Assembly (NCBI GenBank): GCA_947259175.1
Contig: CAMYKW010000030.1
Location: 1-64,000 of the forward strand
Direction: 5' to 3'
DNA from: an uncultured Gammaproteobacteria bacterium
GTDB lineage: Bacteria; Pseudomonadota; Gammaproteobacteria; Arenicellales; JAANXG01
DNA: 64,000 nt
The notes under the pieces are model-generated. The model had not been told where the DNA came from. It saw nothing but the letters and a program-made list of their open reading frames with translations, and did no database searches. The position numbers and the translations under genes are program-made. Positions 35,157 through 45,627 of the stretch are shown here, piece after piece (positions within the stretch are counted from its first letter, which is position 1; every line of letters starts with the position of its first letter).

Positions 35157-35256
35157 CCAGCTACTATGCATGGCACGAGATGGAGAAACCCGCAACCTCA
35201 GTTCAAAGAAAACACCGCTAAGACCGTTGATACTGTTTGCCGAGAATGATAGCTGG
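35157..35256. repeat. Inverted-repeat element, degenerate copy C
   Basis: CCAGCTACTAT at 35157-35167 and an imperfect inverted end (ATGATAGCTGG, to 35256) bound a segment of 100 bases, the same length as copies A and B. The segment after the left end (GGCACGAG) is a diverged form of GGCAAGC in A and B. The TGACGTTGCGAGT core of A and B is missing. It fills the gap between the barrel gene and the aldo/keto reductase. Confidence 0.5.
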
Positions 35257-35257
35257 A

Positions 35258-36301
35258 TTAAGGCGCGGGATTAGGATTGTCCTTGTGCACCAGTTCAATC
35301 TCCCGCAACACTTCGTCATTCAGCCGTATATCACTGCTGTCGAGGTTTTCTCGGAGCTGTTCCAGGCTGGTTGCCCCGACGATGTTGCCGGCCAAGAACG
35401 GTCGGCTGTTCACGTAGGCGAGCGCCATTTGGGCGAGACTGAGTTCATGGTGCTCAGCGATCTCTAGATATTGTTCCGTCGCCGCCAGCGAGCGATCACC
35501 CAGATATCGCGTAAATTGTTTGAACAGAGTCAAGCGGGCCTGCTGCGGGCGCATGCCGTGTAGATACTTGCCGGTGAGCACGCCAAAACCCAGCGGCGAG
35601 TATGCCAGCAGGCCGACATGCTCACGACGGGTCACTTCCGCAAGACCGATTTCGTAGGTTCGGTTGAGTAGTGAGTATGGGTTTTGCACGGTGACAATGC
35701 GTGGAAGCCCGAGCGTGTCGGCGAGATGCAGATACCGCATCACGCCCCAAGGCGTCTCATTGGAGACGCCAATAGCGCGCACTTTTCCCGCGTGTACGCA
35801 TTTACTGAGGGCGCTCAGTGTTTCCTCCAATGCGATTCCGTCGTCTTCATCAGTGTATTCGTAGCCTAATCTGCCAAAATAGTTCGTCTTGCGCTCCGGC
35901 CAGTGGACTTGGTACAAATCGACGTAGTCGGTTTTCAATCTTTTCAGGCTGCCATCGACGGCTTGCAGGATATTGGCCTCGTTCAAACGAGTTTGGCCGT
36001 GACGAATATGCGGCATCCAATCGCCGGCCGGGCCCACCACCTTTGTGGCGATGACTATCTTGTCGCGGGACTTCTGTTTTGAAAGCCAGTTACCAATAAT
36101 TGTCTCGGTAACGCCGTAGGTGGGTTCGCGGGACGGTACTGGGTACATTTCCGCGGTGTCGATAAAATTCACACCGTGATCGAAAGCCATATCAAGCTGC
36201 TCGTGGCCTTCGGTTTCACTGTTTTGCTCGCCCCAGGTCATACTTCCGAGGCAAATCTTGCTCACTGTTATACCGGTGGTGCCCAGGTTGGTGTATTGCA
36301 T
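35258..36301 (-). CDS. Aldo/keto reductase, Tas-like
   Basis: The 347-residue protein is an NADPH-dependent TIM-barrel oxidoreductase. DTAEMYPVP holds the catalytic Tyr region, IVIATKV the Lys, and LYQVHWPE the His; the C-terminal LAGNIVGATSLEQL resembles the phosphate-binding strand. The NYFGRLGYEYTDEDDGIALEETL insertion is typical of Tas-type enzymes. I chose ATG 36301 (MQYTNLGTTG), the family start, rather than the frame's 24-residue extension. Physiological substrate unknown. Confidence 0.88.
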   Translation of the reverse strand: MQYTNLGTTGITVSKICLGSMTWGEQNSETEGHEQLDMAFDHGVNFIDTAEMYPVPSREPTYGVTETIIGNWLSKQKSRDKIVIATKVVGPAGDWMPHIRHGQTRLNEANILQAVDGSLKRLKTDYVDLYQVHWPERKTNYFGRLGYEYTDEDDGIALEETLSALSKCVHAGKVRAIGVSNETPWGVMRYLHLADTLGLPRIVTVQNPYSLLNRTYEIGLAEVTRREHVGLLAYSPLGFGVLTGKYLHGMRPQQARLTLFKQFTRYLGDRSLAATEQYLEIAEHHELSLAQMALAYVNSRPFLAGNIVGATSLEQLRENLDSSDIRLNDEVLREIELVHKDNPNPAP

Positions 36302-36432
36302 TGGATTACCCGATCCCCGTGCGGTGATTCGCCGGTGATTATACAGGCACGCCGGTCGATACCGGCGCCCCAATCATGACGCGCTGCTGCGTTGTTGAAT
36401 ATATGGGCAACAATGGATGCCGGCTCGCATCC

Positions 36433-36777
36433 TCAGAATGTCTTACCGTTCCATCCCCACATCGATCGTTCGGCGTCGCAAAACTCGATGTAGGTGCGTT
36501 CGGGAAGCACGCCGATGTTGCGTTGTATCAATTCGCAAATATGACCGGACAATGTCTCCGTTTTCTCCACCGGCAGACCGAGAGATTTCAACTCCGCAAA
36601 GGCGCACGGCGCGTCACTGTCGGCAAAGGTCATTGCCATATCGGATTGTATTGTTACCATCACGTAGTTATTGGATTTTCCCAGGCTCTGCGCGATGCAT
36701 TCGGAAGCGATTTTGCATAAGGCGATTTTTTCCTCGTCCGATAATACTTGATTGGTCTGCAACTTAAGATAAGGCAT
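36433..36777 (-). CDS. MIF-like tautomerase-superfamily protein
   Basis: The 114-residue protein starts MPYLKLQTNQ, so Pro2 becomes the N-terminal catalytic base after Met removal, as in macrophage migration inhibitory factor and related tautomerases. VMVTIQSD, AFAELKSLG and the IEFCDAERSMWGWNGKTF end match the MIF layout. ATG 36777 is required to expose the proline. It is divergent from the DUF938 gene, 25 bases away. The physiological substrate is unknown. Confidence 0.82.
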   Translation of the reverse strand: MPYLKLQTNQVLSDEEKIALCKIASECIAQSLGKSNNYVMVTIQSDMAMTFADSDAPCAFAELKSLGLPVEKTETLSGHICELIQRNIGVLPERTYIEFCDAERSMWGWNGKTF

Positions 36778-36802
36778 AGGGCACCCGATATATACTGTTC
36801 CA

Positions 36803-37399
36803 ATGAAAGATTTTGCGCCAGCTTGCGAACGGAATAAAGATCCCATCCTGAATACCTTGCGCCAGATCCTGGTTCCGGGGTCGCTGGTTCTGGAAATCGG
36901 CAGTGGCACCGGTCAGCACGCCGCTCATTTTGCGCGCCATCTGCCCGATGTGCGCTGGCAGCCGTCGGATCTCCGGCAACGACTGGACAGCATTCGCGCG
37001 TACCGCGAGGATGCGCATGTGGTCAATCTGCTCGAGCCGATCGCTTTGGATCTGCTGCAGACCCGGTGGTCGGTCGACCATGCGGACGCCGTCGTTTGTA
37101 TTAATACCATTCATATCGTGCCCTGGTGTGTCGTGGAACACCTCATCGCGGGCGTGGCCGCGCTATTGCCTGTCGGGGGTTTGTTCTACGTCTACGGCCC
37201 CTATCGTTATTCGCACCGGCCCCTGGAGACGAGCAACGAGGAATTCGACGCGTGGCTACGTACCCGGGATTACCGCAGCGGAGTGCGGGATTTCGCTGCG
37301 GTGGATGGCTTGGCGCGAAAACACGGTCTCGCGCTGGTAGAGGATCGACCGATGCCGGCCAACAACCGCTCTATTTGGTGGAAAAAGGACCAGCCGTAA
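36803..37399 (+). CDS. DUF938 SAM-dependent methyltransferase-like protein
   Basis: The 198-residue protein starts FAPACERNKDPIL and has the SAM motif VLEIGSGTGQHAAHFA at about 29-44, followed by WQPSDL. It also has the family segments CINTIHIVPW and NNRSIWWKK at the C-terminus. DUF938 proteins are widespread and uncharacterised. It is a single plus-strand gene converging on a hydrolase gene. Confidence 0.85.
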   Translation: MKDFAPACERNKDPILNTLRQILVPGSLVLEIGSGTGQHAAHFARHLPDVRWQPSDLRQRLDSIRAYREDAHVVNLLEPIALDLLQTRWSVDHADAVVCINTIHIVPWCVVEHLIAGVAALLPVGGLFYVYGPYRYSHRPLETSNEEFDAWLRTRDYRSGVRDFAAVDGLARKHGLALVEDRPMPANNRSIWWKKDQP

Positions 37400-37419
37400 A
37401 ACCCATGCGGCGGGCCCGG

Positions 37420-38193
37420 CTACAAGGACTCGATGAATTTGAACACCTGAGACCATAGCGCTTCCCCTCCGGTAGCGAACAAATCACGATGGCCTGCGCC
37501 CCGTACGTCGTAGCGGTACAAGGTACTTTTTGCCGCCGCCTCCAATTCGTTACTCATGCTGTACGGCACTACAGTATCGTTTTCGCCGTGTACCAGAAGG
37601 ATTGGGCATTTGACCCTCCGGATCCGCTCCAGGGTGTCAAACTGAAATGGCATGGCCTCTTCAATGATTATCTGGTCCGGAGGAAACACATGCCGCACCA
37701 CCTCAACCATGGTCGTAGGCGCGGAATACAGAATCATTCCGGCGACGTCTTCGACTTTTTGCGCAAGATAGGTGGCGACCGCACTGCCCAACGACCAGCC
37801 GGAAATCACGATGCGTAAGTTTGGGTGGCGCTCACGCAACCATTCGTAAATCAACTCGGCGTCGGAATAAAAGGACGTTTCCTTCGGTTTTCCACGGCTT
37901 GCGCCATAACCCCGATAGTCAAATATCAGCACCGATATGCCGCGGCTGCGTAATACGTCGATAATATATTCTGATGCCCGCAGAGTTTCGTTATTCCCGT
38001 AAAAATGTATGACGCAAATATCGATGTCGGGATCACCCGGCGCAAACAGACCGGATATCCAGTCTCCATCATTGTCCCTTGCGGTCATCCATACGACATC
38101 GGTATGGTTGACTTGCGGCGGTTCCGGGTAGGTGAATTGCGCTCCGGAAAACGTGTGCTGTTCGACTTTGCTCAAATTCGAAAAATTCTTCAT
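37420..38193 (-). CDS. Alpha/beta hydrolase
   Basis: The 257-residue serine hydrolase has the nucleophile elbow GWSLGSAVA near residue 132, an oxyanion-side FYGNNET near 60, an acid in HGENDTVVPY, and a final His in GAGHRDLF. FDYRGYGASRGKP resembles BEM46/FrsA-like hydrolases with a short cap. There is no signal peptide, so it is probably cytoplasmic. Substrate unknown. It is separated from pyrD by 11 bases, on the same strand. Confidence 0.8.
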   Translation of the reverse strand: MKNFSNLSKVEQHTFSGAQFTYPEPPQVNHTDVVWMTARDNDGDWISGLFAPGDPDIDICVIHFYGNNETLRASEYIIDVLRSRGISVLIFDYRGYGASRGKPKETSFYSDAELIYEWLRERHPNLRIVISGWSLGSAVATYLAQKVEDVAGMILYSAPTTMVEVVRHVFPPDQIIIEEAMPFQFDTLERIRRVKCPILLVHGENDTVVPYSMSNELEAAAKSTLYRYDVRGAGHRDLFATGGEALWSQVFKFIESL

Positions 38194-38204
38194 CGACGAC
38201 TTCT

Positions 38205-39386
38205 TTATAGACTGGTTCCGCGGGCGCGCTGGACCGCTTCCGTGAAGCTGCTGACCTGCATTTGATGCAGCCGTCTTTCGAGTCCCAGCAAGATCTCCCC
38301 GATCACCGCCGGACCCCGAAAGATTATACTAGTATAGAGTTGTATCAAGTCCGCTCCGGCAATCAGTTTCTCCCAGGCATCGTCGGCGCTTGCAATTCCA
38401 CCGACGCCGATAATGGGTACTTCCCCATTCAAGTGCCGGAACAGTCTTGCGATCAGAGCGGTGGAGAGGGACTTCAAGGGTTGTCCACTGAGCCCGCCGG
38501 ATTCGGCCGCCATGGGCGAGCGCAGCGATTGCGGCCGCTGCAAGGTGGTATTGGTGGCGATGACCGCGTCGATATGATACCGCATCACCAGGTCCACGAT
38601 TTGCTCCAATTCGCCGTCATTAAGGTCCGGCGCGATTTTGAGCGTCAGGGGGACATAGGTCCCATGTTGTTCACTCAACTCCTTGTGCCGACGTTTTAAT
38701 TGGCTCAGCAGGCTATCCAGCGACTGACGGCTCTGGAGTTCCCGCAAGCCGGGTGTGTTGGGGGAGGAGACATTGATGGCGATGTAGTCCGCGAATCTGT
38801 AAACGGCATTGAGGCCGGTGAGGTAATCCACGACAGCCTCATCCAGCGGGGTATCAAAGTTTTTCCCCAGATTCACACCCACGGGCACTGTGCTACTCGT
38901 GGTGGTGATGTTTGCTGTGAACTGTTCCAGTCCGACGCTGTTGAAGCCCATTCGATTGATAATCGCCTCGTCCTCAGTCAGCCGAAACAATCGTGGTCGC
39001 GGGTTGCCCGGCTGTGGCTTGGGCGTCACGGTGCCCAGTTCGATGCAGCCGAATCCCATAGCGGCGAATGCGGGAAACGCGGTGGCGTGTTTATCGAATC
39101 CGGCCGCCAAACCCAGTGGATTCGGAAAATCGATTCCCATGACGGTAACCGGCATCGATATCGCTGAAGCACCGTTGGCACCGTGGAGTAGGTTCAACAA
39201 ACGTCGACTTCGCGAGGCGCGGGCGAGGAGGCTGAGGGCAATGCGGTGGCTGGTTTCAGGGTCGAGGCGGAACAACAAAAAGCGAGCGAGACGCTGCAGG
39301 GTGGCTAATGCGTTGATGATTGTACTCCGCGTGACTCGATGCCGATGAGTAGGAAGATACCATATTCGGTTGGCGAGATGGATCAC
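38205..39386 (-). CDS. pyrD: Dihydroorotate dehydrogenase (quinone), class 2
   Basis: PyrD oxidises dihydroorotate to orotate at the inner membrane using quinone. Class 2 features are the amphipathic N-terminus (ARFLLFRLDPETSHRIAL), LGLAAGFDKHA, the catalytic-serine segment NVSSPNTPGLRELQ, KIAPDLND and GVGGIASADDAWEKL. The family start should lie near LQRLARF, but no ATG, GTG or TTG occurs there. The frame's first usual start is GTG 39386, which gives 393 residues and about 28 extra residues, so the exact start is uncertain. It is probably co-transcribed with the hydrolase. Confidence 0.92.
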   Translation of the reverse strand: MIHLANRIWYLPTHRHRVTRSTIINALATLQRLARFLLFRLDPETSHRIALSLLARASRSRRLLNLLHGANGASAISMPVTVMGIDFPNPLGLAAGFDKHATAFPAFAAMGFGCIELGTVTPKPQPGNPRPRLFRLTEDEAIINRMGFNSVGLEQFTANITTTSSTVPVGVNLGKNFDTPLDEAVVDYLTGLNAVYRFADYIAINVSSPNTPGLRELQSRQSLDSLLSQLKRRHKELSEQHGTYVPLTLKIAPDLNDGELEQIVDLVMRYHIDAVIATNTTLQRPQSLRSPMAAESGGLSGQPLKSLSTALIARLFRHLNGEVPIIGVGGIASADDAWEKLIAGADLIQLYTSIIFRGPAVIGEILLGLERRLHQMQVSSFTEAVQRARGTSL

Positions 39387-39465
39387 CCGCCGGTGCGCTC
39401 ACACCAAGCGGGGCGGAGGCGTTCACGACAGGGACACCCCCCGTTGGGTGATGGGAGTCGCCGGC

Positions 39466-40197
39466 TCAAGGCTGCTCCCCCCGGCGCAGATATCTCCACT
39501 TTCCTTCGGGAAGCCCGCCGAGCACGATTTGACCGATGCGCACCCGCTTGAGGCCGGTTACCGTCAAGGCCACTTGTTCGCACATGCGGCGGATTTGCCG
39601 TTTGCGGCCCTCGATCAACACCATGCGCAGCTGGTCGGGGTTGATCTGTTCGACCCGTGCGCGTTGCAGGCGGCGGCCGTCCAGCATCATTCCATGGCGC
39701 AGTCGTTCCAGTTTTTCCGGCTCCACCCGGCCGCGAACACGCACCAAATACTCCTTTTCAACCTCGGTGTCGGGGCCGATAAGTCTACGCGCGACGCGGC
39801 CATCCTGGGTCAATACCAGCAAGCCCTGGGAATCGATGTCCAATCGGCCCGCCGGCGCCAGATTGTTTCGCTGGCTGGGTTCGAACCGGATCCGTGAACG
39901 ATCGCGCGACCAATGATTGCGGCCGGTGATCAGGCTTGCCGCTGCTCGATAACCCCGCTCCGCCTGTCCGGATACATATCCGACCGGCTTGTTTAGTAAG
40001 ACGGTAATTAATTGCCGTTGCCGCCTTAGGGCGCCGGAATTCAAGGTGATATCACAGTGTTCACTGACCTTGGTGCCGAGCTCGGTGACTAACCGGCCGT
40101 CGACGCGAACCTGACCCGCGGTGATGAGCCGATCGGCCTCACGACGGGAGCACAAGCCGCGCAGGGACATGAGGCGTGAGAGGCGCAATGTATTCAT
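39466..40197 (-). CDS. rluF: 23S rRNA pseudouridine synthase, RluF-like
   Basis: The 243-residue protein has an N-terminal S4 RNA-binding domain ([22 protein letters not shown]) and the RsuA/RluB/E/F-type catalytic segment [17 protein letters not shown], with Asp as nucleophile. [23 protein letters not shown] fits the RluF (YjbC) subgroup, which modifies U2604 of 23S rRNA and tRNA-Tyr U35 in E. coli. Subgroup assignment is by likeness only. It is followed downstream by about 80 bases before the pyrD start. Confidence 0.75.
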   Translation of the reverse strand: MNTLRLSRLMSLRGLCSRREADRLITAGQVRVDGRLVTELGTKVSEHCDITLNSGALRRQRQLITVLLNKPVGYVSGQAERGYRAAASLITGRNHWSRDRSRIRFEPSQRNNLAPAGRLDIDSQGLLVLTQDGRVARRLIGPDTEVEKEYLVRVRGRVEPEKLERLRHGMMLDGRRLQRARVEQINPDQLRMVLIEGRKRQIRRMCEQVALTVTGLKRVRIGQIVLGGLPEGKWRYLRRGEQP

Positions 40198-40305
40198 GAC
40201 TGCCTATAAATAACAAAACATCAAACTGCTATTGCACCAAGTATTCCGTTTGATGGCAAAGGAATTAGCCGGCCCGATGCGAACGACGCGCGGCACAGGT
40301 ACCGC

Positions 40306-40400
40306 AAAAAGAGCACGGCACAAGCACCGTAAAAAGAGCACGGCACAAGCACCGTAAAAAGAGCACGGCACGAGCACCGTAAAAAGAGCACGGCACAAGC
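40306..40400. repeat. Tandem array of a 25-bp unit, 3.8 copies
   Basis: Units start at 40306, 40331, 40356 and 40381, each opening AAAAAGAGCACGGCAC. The third copy has one change (A to G at 40372) and the fourth stops after about 20 bases. A degenerate copy precedes at 40281-40305. There is no spacer between units, so this is a minisatellite-like array, not CRISPR. The length is likely to vary between strains by replication slippage (inference). Confidence 0.9.
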
Positions 40401-40466
40401 CGCCGCGAGGATTGGGTTTACCATCCGGTCGGGACTGAAGCCGGGACAAATCCCCGGGACCGTCCC

Positions 40467-40565
40467 CCAGCTACTATTCTTGGCAAGCCGTACCAAGATG
40501 TTATGCCTCCTGCTCTTCGTGTGACGTTGCGAGTATTGTTATTGCCTACCCGCAATAGTAGCTGG
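40467..40565. repeat. Inverted-repeat element, copy B
   Basis: The ends 40467-40478 and 40554-40565 are perfect 12-bp inverted repeats (CCAGCTACTATT / AATAGTAGCTGG). The 99-bp element shares with copy A the 22 bases at the left end, and the core TGACGTTGCGAGT about 30 bases from the right end, while the rest differs. No coding potential. The outer arms seen around copy A are absent. Confidence 0.75.
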
Positions 40566-40664
40566 ACAACGGCCCCGCGCGTTCACCCTCAATCCAGCCC
40601 ATTGACGCTGGGGGAGCGGCTTCTAACCGCGATTCGCCTCAAACTCGTAGCTGCGGCTTGCCGC

Positions 40665-41165
40665 CTAACGCGGCACGAGGCCCAACGTGGATATTTCCGC
40701 GACCGGCTCGCTGTGTTCCAACAGCTCCGCGAAGCGTCTGACGAACAGACTGGCCCTGCCGCGGGCGTCCAGATTGGCGACCGCTACCTGGGTATCGAAA
40801 TGGGCTTGATGCAAATACGCGCGGTCATCCACTACCAGGAAAAGATCATGGGCGGGATCGATTTCCTTGGGGACCCTCCGCGCCTGTGCATAACTGCTGA
40901 ATCGCTGACACAACTGCAGCAAGCGCCGGTTGCGGGTCAGGAAAAATTTCTCGTCGCCAATCAGGACGCGGATTTGATTATGAAGACCCCCGGCGACCAG
41001 TTTCGCCAGGAGTTCATAGGTGGCATTGGTGTTGAACACCGGAAGCTCCAGGCGCGGACCGAACATCAAAATTTTCTGCTGCGCCCGTTCGAGGAGCGCC
41101 GCGGCCGCTTCGTTGATTTCTTCCGACGAATTGGCGTGGATGATTTGCGTTGTGTCCGCACACAC
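40665..41165 (-). CDS. Conserved protein of unknown function downstream of purB
   Basis: The 166-residue protein (MCADTTQIIHANSSEEINEAAAALLERAQ...) starts 4 bases after the purB stop, so the two are probably co-translated. Segments KILMFGPRLELPVF, QIRVLIGDEKFF and DLFLVVDDRAYL suggest an alternating alpha/beta domain somewhat like a phospholipase-D fold, but no HKD motif is present. I do not recognise an activity. No membrane segment or signal peptide is visible. Confidence 0.65.
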   Translation of the reverse strand: MCADTTQIIHANSSEEINEAAAALLERAQQKILMFGPRLELPVFNTNATYELLAKLVAGGLHNQIRVLIGDEKFFLTRNRRLLQLCQRFSSYAQARRVPKEIDPAHDLFLVVDDRAYLHQAHFDTQVAVANLDARGRASLFVRRFAELLEHSEPVAEISTLGLVPR

Positions 41166-41169
41166 TGGA

Positions 41170-42657
<1,488 letters not shown>

Positions 42658-42687
42658 TTATGCACAATTGCCGGGTTGTTCGCGCTG

Positions 42688-43380
42688 ATGACTGAATGGT
42701 GTGACATGTCGCGGAAACAACTCCGCCAGCACGTAGTGCGTAGCTTCCGCCAAGGGAGTGGATCGCGCCCGGATGTCCTGCTGATCGACATCGACGGGGC
42801 CAAGGCCGTGTTGAAGGATCACAATGCGTGTGATCGGGGGTTTGGGAAGTTGCTCGGTCCGTTGCTGGCGTCGCGCGAGGCCAAGGCGTTGCGGCGGCTG
42901 GAAACGGTCGCCGGTACGCCTAAACTCTATGCCACCCCGGACACCCGATCCCTGCTCATGGAGTACCTGCCGGGCAAGCCGTTGGGCCAGTTCGGCGACA
43001 ATCCCGCTTGGGAGGAGTTCTTCGAGGATTTTGAGGGCCTGTTGCGGGAAGTGCACGCCATGGGTGTCGCCCACTGCGACCTGCGCAGCCCCGACAATGC
43101 AATGATATGCGCCCCGAATCGGCCGGTGATGGTGGATTTCGTTTCCAGTGTATTCCGGGGACGGCGCTGGAATTTAATCTCGCGGTGGCTATTCGATCAA
43201 TTTTCGCGCGCCGACCGCGGTGCGCTCTTTAAGCTGAAGAAAGGTGTTGCCCCCCATCTGTTAACGCCCGAAGAAAGGCGGCTGATGGACGAGCAGACGG
43301 CGCTGGAACGCGTAGCGCGACGGTTGGGCGCCGGTTTGCGCAATCTAAGCCGTAGGTTGTTAACGAACAAGAAGCCATAG
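42688..43380 (+). CDS. Small protein-kinase-like / LPS-kinase-like protein
   Basis: The protein is about 230 residues. KAVLKDHNA near residue 40 looks like the ATP-binding lysine. LLMEYLPGKPL corresponds to the hinge, HCDLRSPDNAMI to the catalytic loop (HRDxxxxN-like), and VMVDFVSSVFRG replaces the DFG motif with DFVSS. It resembles RIO/WaaP-type minimal kinases. The altered motifs leave activity open. Start uncertain: ATG 42688 used; ATG 42706 (MSRKQLRQ) and TTG 42676 also possible. It converges with mnmA, 4 bases apart. Confidence 0.65.
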   Translation: MTEWCDMSRKQLRQHVVRSFRQGSGSRPDVLLIDIDGAKAVLKDHNACDRGFGKLLGPLLASREAKALRRLETVAGTPKLYATPDTRSLLMEYLPGKPLGQFGDNPAWEEFFEDFEGLLREVHAMGVAHCDLRSPDNAMICAPNRPVMVDFVSSVFRGRRWNLISRWLFDQFSRADRGALFKLKKGVAPHLLTPEERRLMDEQTALERVARRLGAGLRNLSRRLLTNKKP

Positions 43381-43384
43381 CAGC

Positions 43385-44515
43385 CTATGCGGCATCACCG
43401 GTGAGCAGATGTCGACTCGGTGCATTGGCGGTGTGGATGGTGCCGCCCCCCAGACAACGCTGTCCCTGATAGAAAACCACCGACTGACCGGGGGTAACGG
43501 CGCGTTGGGGATCGTCGAATCGCACCACGGCCGTGTCTTGCTCAACTTGCTCGATGACACAGGCGTGGTCGACGTCACGGTAACGTGTCTTGGCATAACA
43601 GCGACACGGACCCGGTGGAGGATCTCCATGCACCCAGTGCAACTGCCGCGCCGTCAAAGTCGTGCTCATCAGCGCCGGATGATCGTGCCCCTGAACTACG
43701 TATAAGAGGTTAGTGCGCATGTCTTTATCCGCTACATACCACGGCTCGCCGGGCCCACCAAGCCCCAGGCCATGGCGTTGTCCCAGCGTGTAGTACATCA
43801 ATCCGTCGTGTCGGCCCAGCCGGTTACCCTGTAGATCGACGATATCGCCTGGATGGGGCCGCAAATACCGCTTCAAGAATTCCGTGAAACGACGCTCACC
43901 AATAAAACAGATGCCGGTGCTGTCTTTTTTGTCGAATACGGGCAAGTCGTGTCTCTTGGCCAGAGATCGTACCTGTGATTTGCACAACGCGCTCAATGGA
44001 AACAACGTCCGCGACAGGATGTTCTGATCCAGAGTGTATAAAAAATAGCTTTGATCCTTGGCGGCATCAGCGCCGCGCAGCAAGTAGCTTCCGTTCTCGT
44101 CGCTTTCTACGCCCGCATAATGACCGGTGGCGATCAGATCGGCGCCTAGAGAGAGCGCGCGCTGCAGGAACTCCTTGAACTTGATTTCTTTGTTGCACAA
44201 CACATCCGGGTTGGGTGTGCGCCCGGCACGATACTCGTCGAGAAATCGGGTAAACACGCGATCCCAGTATTCGTGAGAGAAATTGACCGTGTGCAGCGGA
44301 ATTCGCAGCCGTTCGCACACCAACTGCGCATCACGCAGATCGTCCGCCGCTGCGCAATACCCGTCGCTGTCGTCTTCCTCCCAATTCTTCATGAACAGAC
44401 CGCTGACCCGGTAGCCGTTTTCGAGCAGTAGCAGGGCGGCTACCGACGAATCTACGCCGCCGGACATGCCGACCACTACATGGGGGGCTTTTACTGGAAT
44501 TGCGGTTGGTGTCAT
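43385..44515 (-). CDS. mnmA: tRNA-specific 2-thiouridylase
   Basis: MnmA thiolates U34 of tRNAs for Lys, Glu and Gln. The 376-residue protein has PP-loop [12 protein letters not shown], the first catalytic cysteine in [12 protein letters not shown] and the second in [12 protein letters not shown]. The [11 protein letters not shown] segment and a C-terminal beta-barrel are also as in E. coli MnmA. ATG 44515 begins an 11-residue lead before VVVGMSGG. It is a single gene here. Confidence 0.95.
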   Translation of the reverse strand: MTPTAIPVKAPHVVVGMSGGVDSSVAALLLLENGYRVSGLFMKNWEEDDSDGYCAAADDLRDAQLVCERLRIPLHTVNFSHEYWDRVFTRFLDEYRAGRTPNPDVLCNKEIKFKEFLQRALSLGADLIATGHYAGVESDENGSYLLRGADAAKDQSYFLYTLDQNILSRTLFPLSALCKSQVRSLAKRHDLPVFDKKDSTGICFIGERRFTEFLKRYLRPHPGDIVDLQGNRLGRHDGLMYYTLGQRHGLGLGGPGEPWYVADKDMRTNLLYVVQGHDHPALMSTTLTARQLHWVHGDPPPGPCRCYAKTRYRDVDHACVIEQVEQDTAVVRFDDPQRAVTPGQSVVFYQGQRCLGGGTIHTANAPSRHLLTGDAA

Positions 44516-44650
44516 GAAATTGCCATAAAACCGGATTGAGCGGTGTGCGATGCGCAGTGAACGGCGCTTCCTTGCGAAGTCAGATCGAGTACAATTATCG
44601 GGCTACAACGAAATAATACAAGAGTAATCCCATCCACAGGAGGTTGAGCT

Positions 44651-45622
44651 ATGAGATCCTGGTTAGCAAAGTGTTCCGCGCTGGTGATTGTCGCGGGTTT
44701 GAGCGCTCCGGCGTGGGCGGCCACTTGGGACATGCCGACGCCGTACGGTGAGACCAATTTTCACACCGTGAACATTAAGCAATTCGCGGACGACGTCAAA
44801 GCGGCCACCGGCGGCGGGCTGACCATCAATGTGCACAGCGGTGGATCGCTGTTCAAGCACCCGGAAATCAAGAACGCAGTGCGCGGGGCGCAGGTGCCCA
44901 TCGGGGAATTCCTGTTGTCTCGTCTAAGCAACGAAAACCCCGTTTTCCAGGTCGATTCGATCCCCTTTCTGGCGACCGATTACGACGCGGCCAAGAAGCT
45001 TTGGGGGGCATCGAGACAGACCGTCGAAAAACTGTTGGATCAGCAAGGCATGATGGTGCTCTTTTCCGTGCCGTGGCCGCCACAGGGCATCTATTCCAAG
45101 AACAAGCTGGATACGGTGGCTGGGCTCAAGGGTGTCAAGTTCCGCGCTTACAACGCCGCCACCGAGCAACTGGCCAAGCTCGCCGGTGCGGTGCCCACGC
45201 AAGTTGAAGTGCCGGACATCCCGCAGGCGTTCGCCACCGGTCGCGTCGACGCGATGATCACGTCGCCTTCAACCGGCGCCAATTCCAAGGCGTGGGATTT
45301 TGTGTCCCATTTTTATCATACTCAGGCCTGGCTGCCGAAAAACATCGTAGTGGTAAACAAGAAGGCGTTCGCAAAGTTGGACGGTAAGCTGCAGCAGGCT
45401 TTGCTCAAGGCCGCGAGCGACGCGGAGGCGCGCGGATGGAAAGCGAGCATGGCGGAGACCGATGCGAAGATTAAAATCCTCAAAGACAACGGCATGCAGG
45501 TGCCCGCGCCGAGCAGTGAGTTGATGAGCGGTCTCAAAGGCATCGGTAAGACGATGACCGAAGAATGGGCCGCCAAGGCCGGAGCCGACGGCGGCGCCAT
45601 CATCCGGGCGTTCAACCAATAG
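44651..45622 (+). CDS. dctP: TRAP transporter substrate-binding protein
   Basis: DctP binds an organic acid in the periplasm and passes it to the DctQM membrane proteins. The 323-residue protein has a signal peptide ending near PAWAATWD. TRAP features are LTINVHSGGSLFKHPEIKNAVRGAQVP, the central QVEVPDIPQAFATGRVDAMITSP segment (with the Arg that binds the carboxylate), and WLPKNIVVVNKKAF. AGGAGG lies 7 bases before ATG 44651. An intrinsic terminator follows. The substrate is unknown. Confidence 0.9.
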   Translation: MRSWLAKCSALVIVAGLSAPAWAATWDMPTPYGETNFHTVNIKQFADDVKAATGGGLTINVHSGGSLFKHPEIKNAVRGAQVPIGEFLLSRLSNENPVFQVDSIPFLATDYDAAKKLWGASRQTVEKLLDQQGMMVLFSVPWPPQGIYSKNKLDTVAGLKGVKFRAYNAATEQLAKLAGAVPTQVEVPDIPQAFATGRVDAMITSPSTGANSKAWDFVSHFYHTQAWLPKNIVVVNKKAFAKLDGKLQQALLKAASDAEARGWKASMAETDAKIKILKDNGMQVPAPSSELMSGLKGIGKTMTEEWAAKAGADGGAIIRAFNQ

Positions 45623-45627
45623 CGAGC

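Larger units (their letters stand above)
40198..40664. other. Repeat-rich gap downstream of purB and before rluF
   Basis: Besides the 25-bp array (40306-40400) and element copy B (40467-40565), the 467 bases contain a CCGGG/CCCGG hairpin around 40441-40458. No ORF is credible. Short frames read through the 25-bp array because the repeats lack stops on the minus strand. Confidence 0.5.

Noticed and set aside
39860-39890. tRNA T-arm-like GGTTCGAACC
   Set aside because: It lies in the coding sequence of the RluF-like gene and no cloverleaf with the proper stems can be built around it.
40306-40400. CRISPR-like short repeats
   Set aside because: Units are directly head to tail at a fixed 25-base period without unique spacers, and no cas genes are present.
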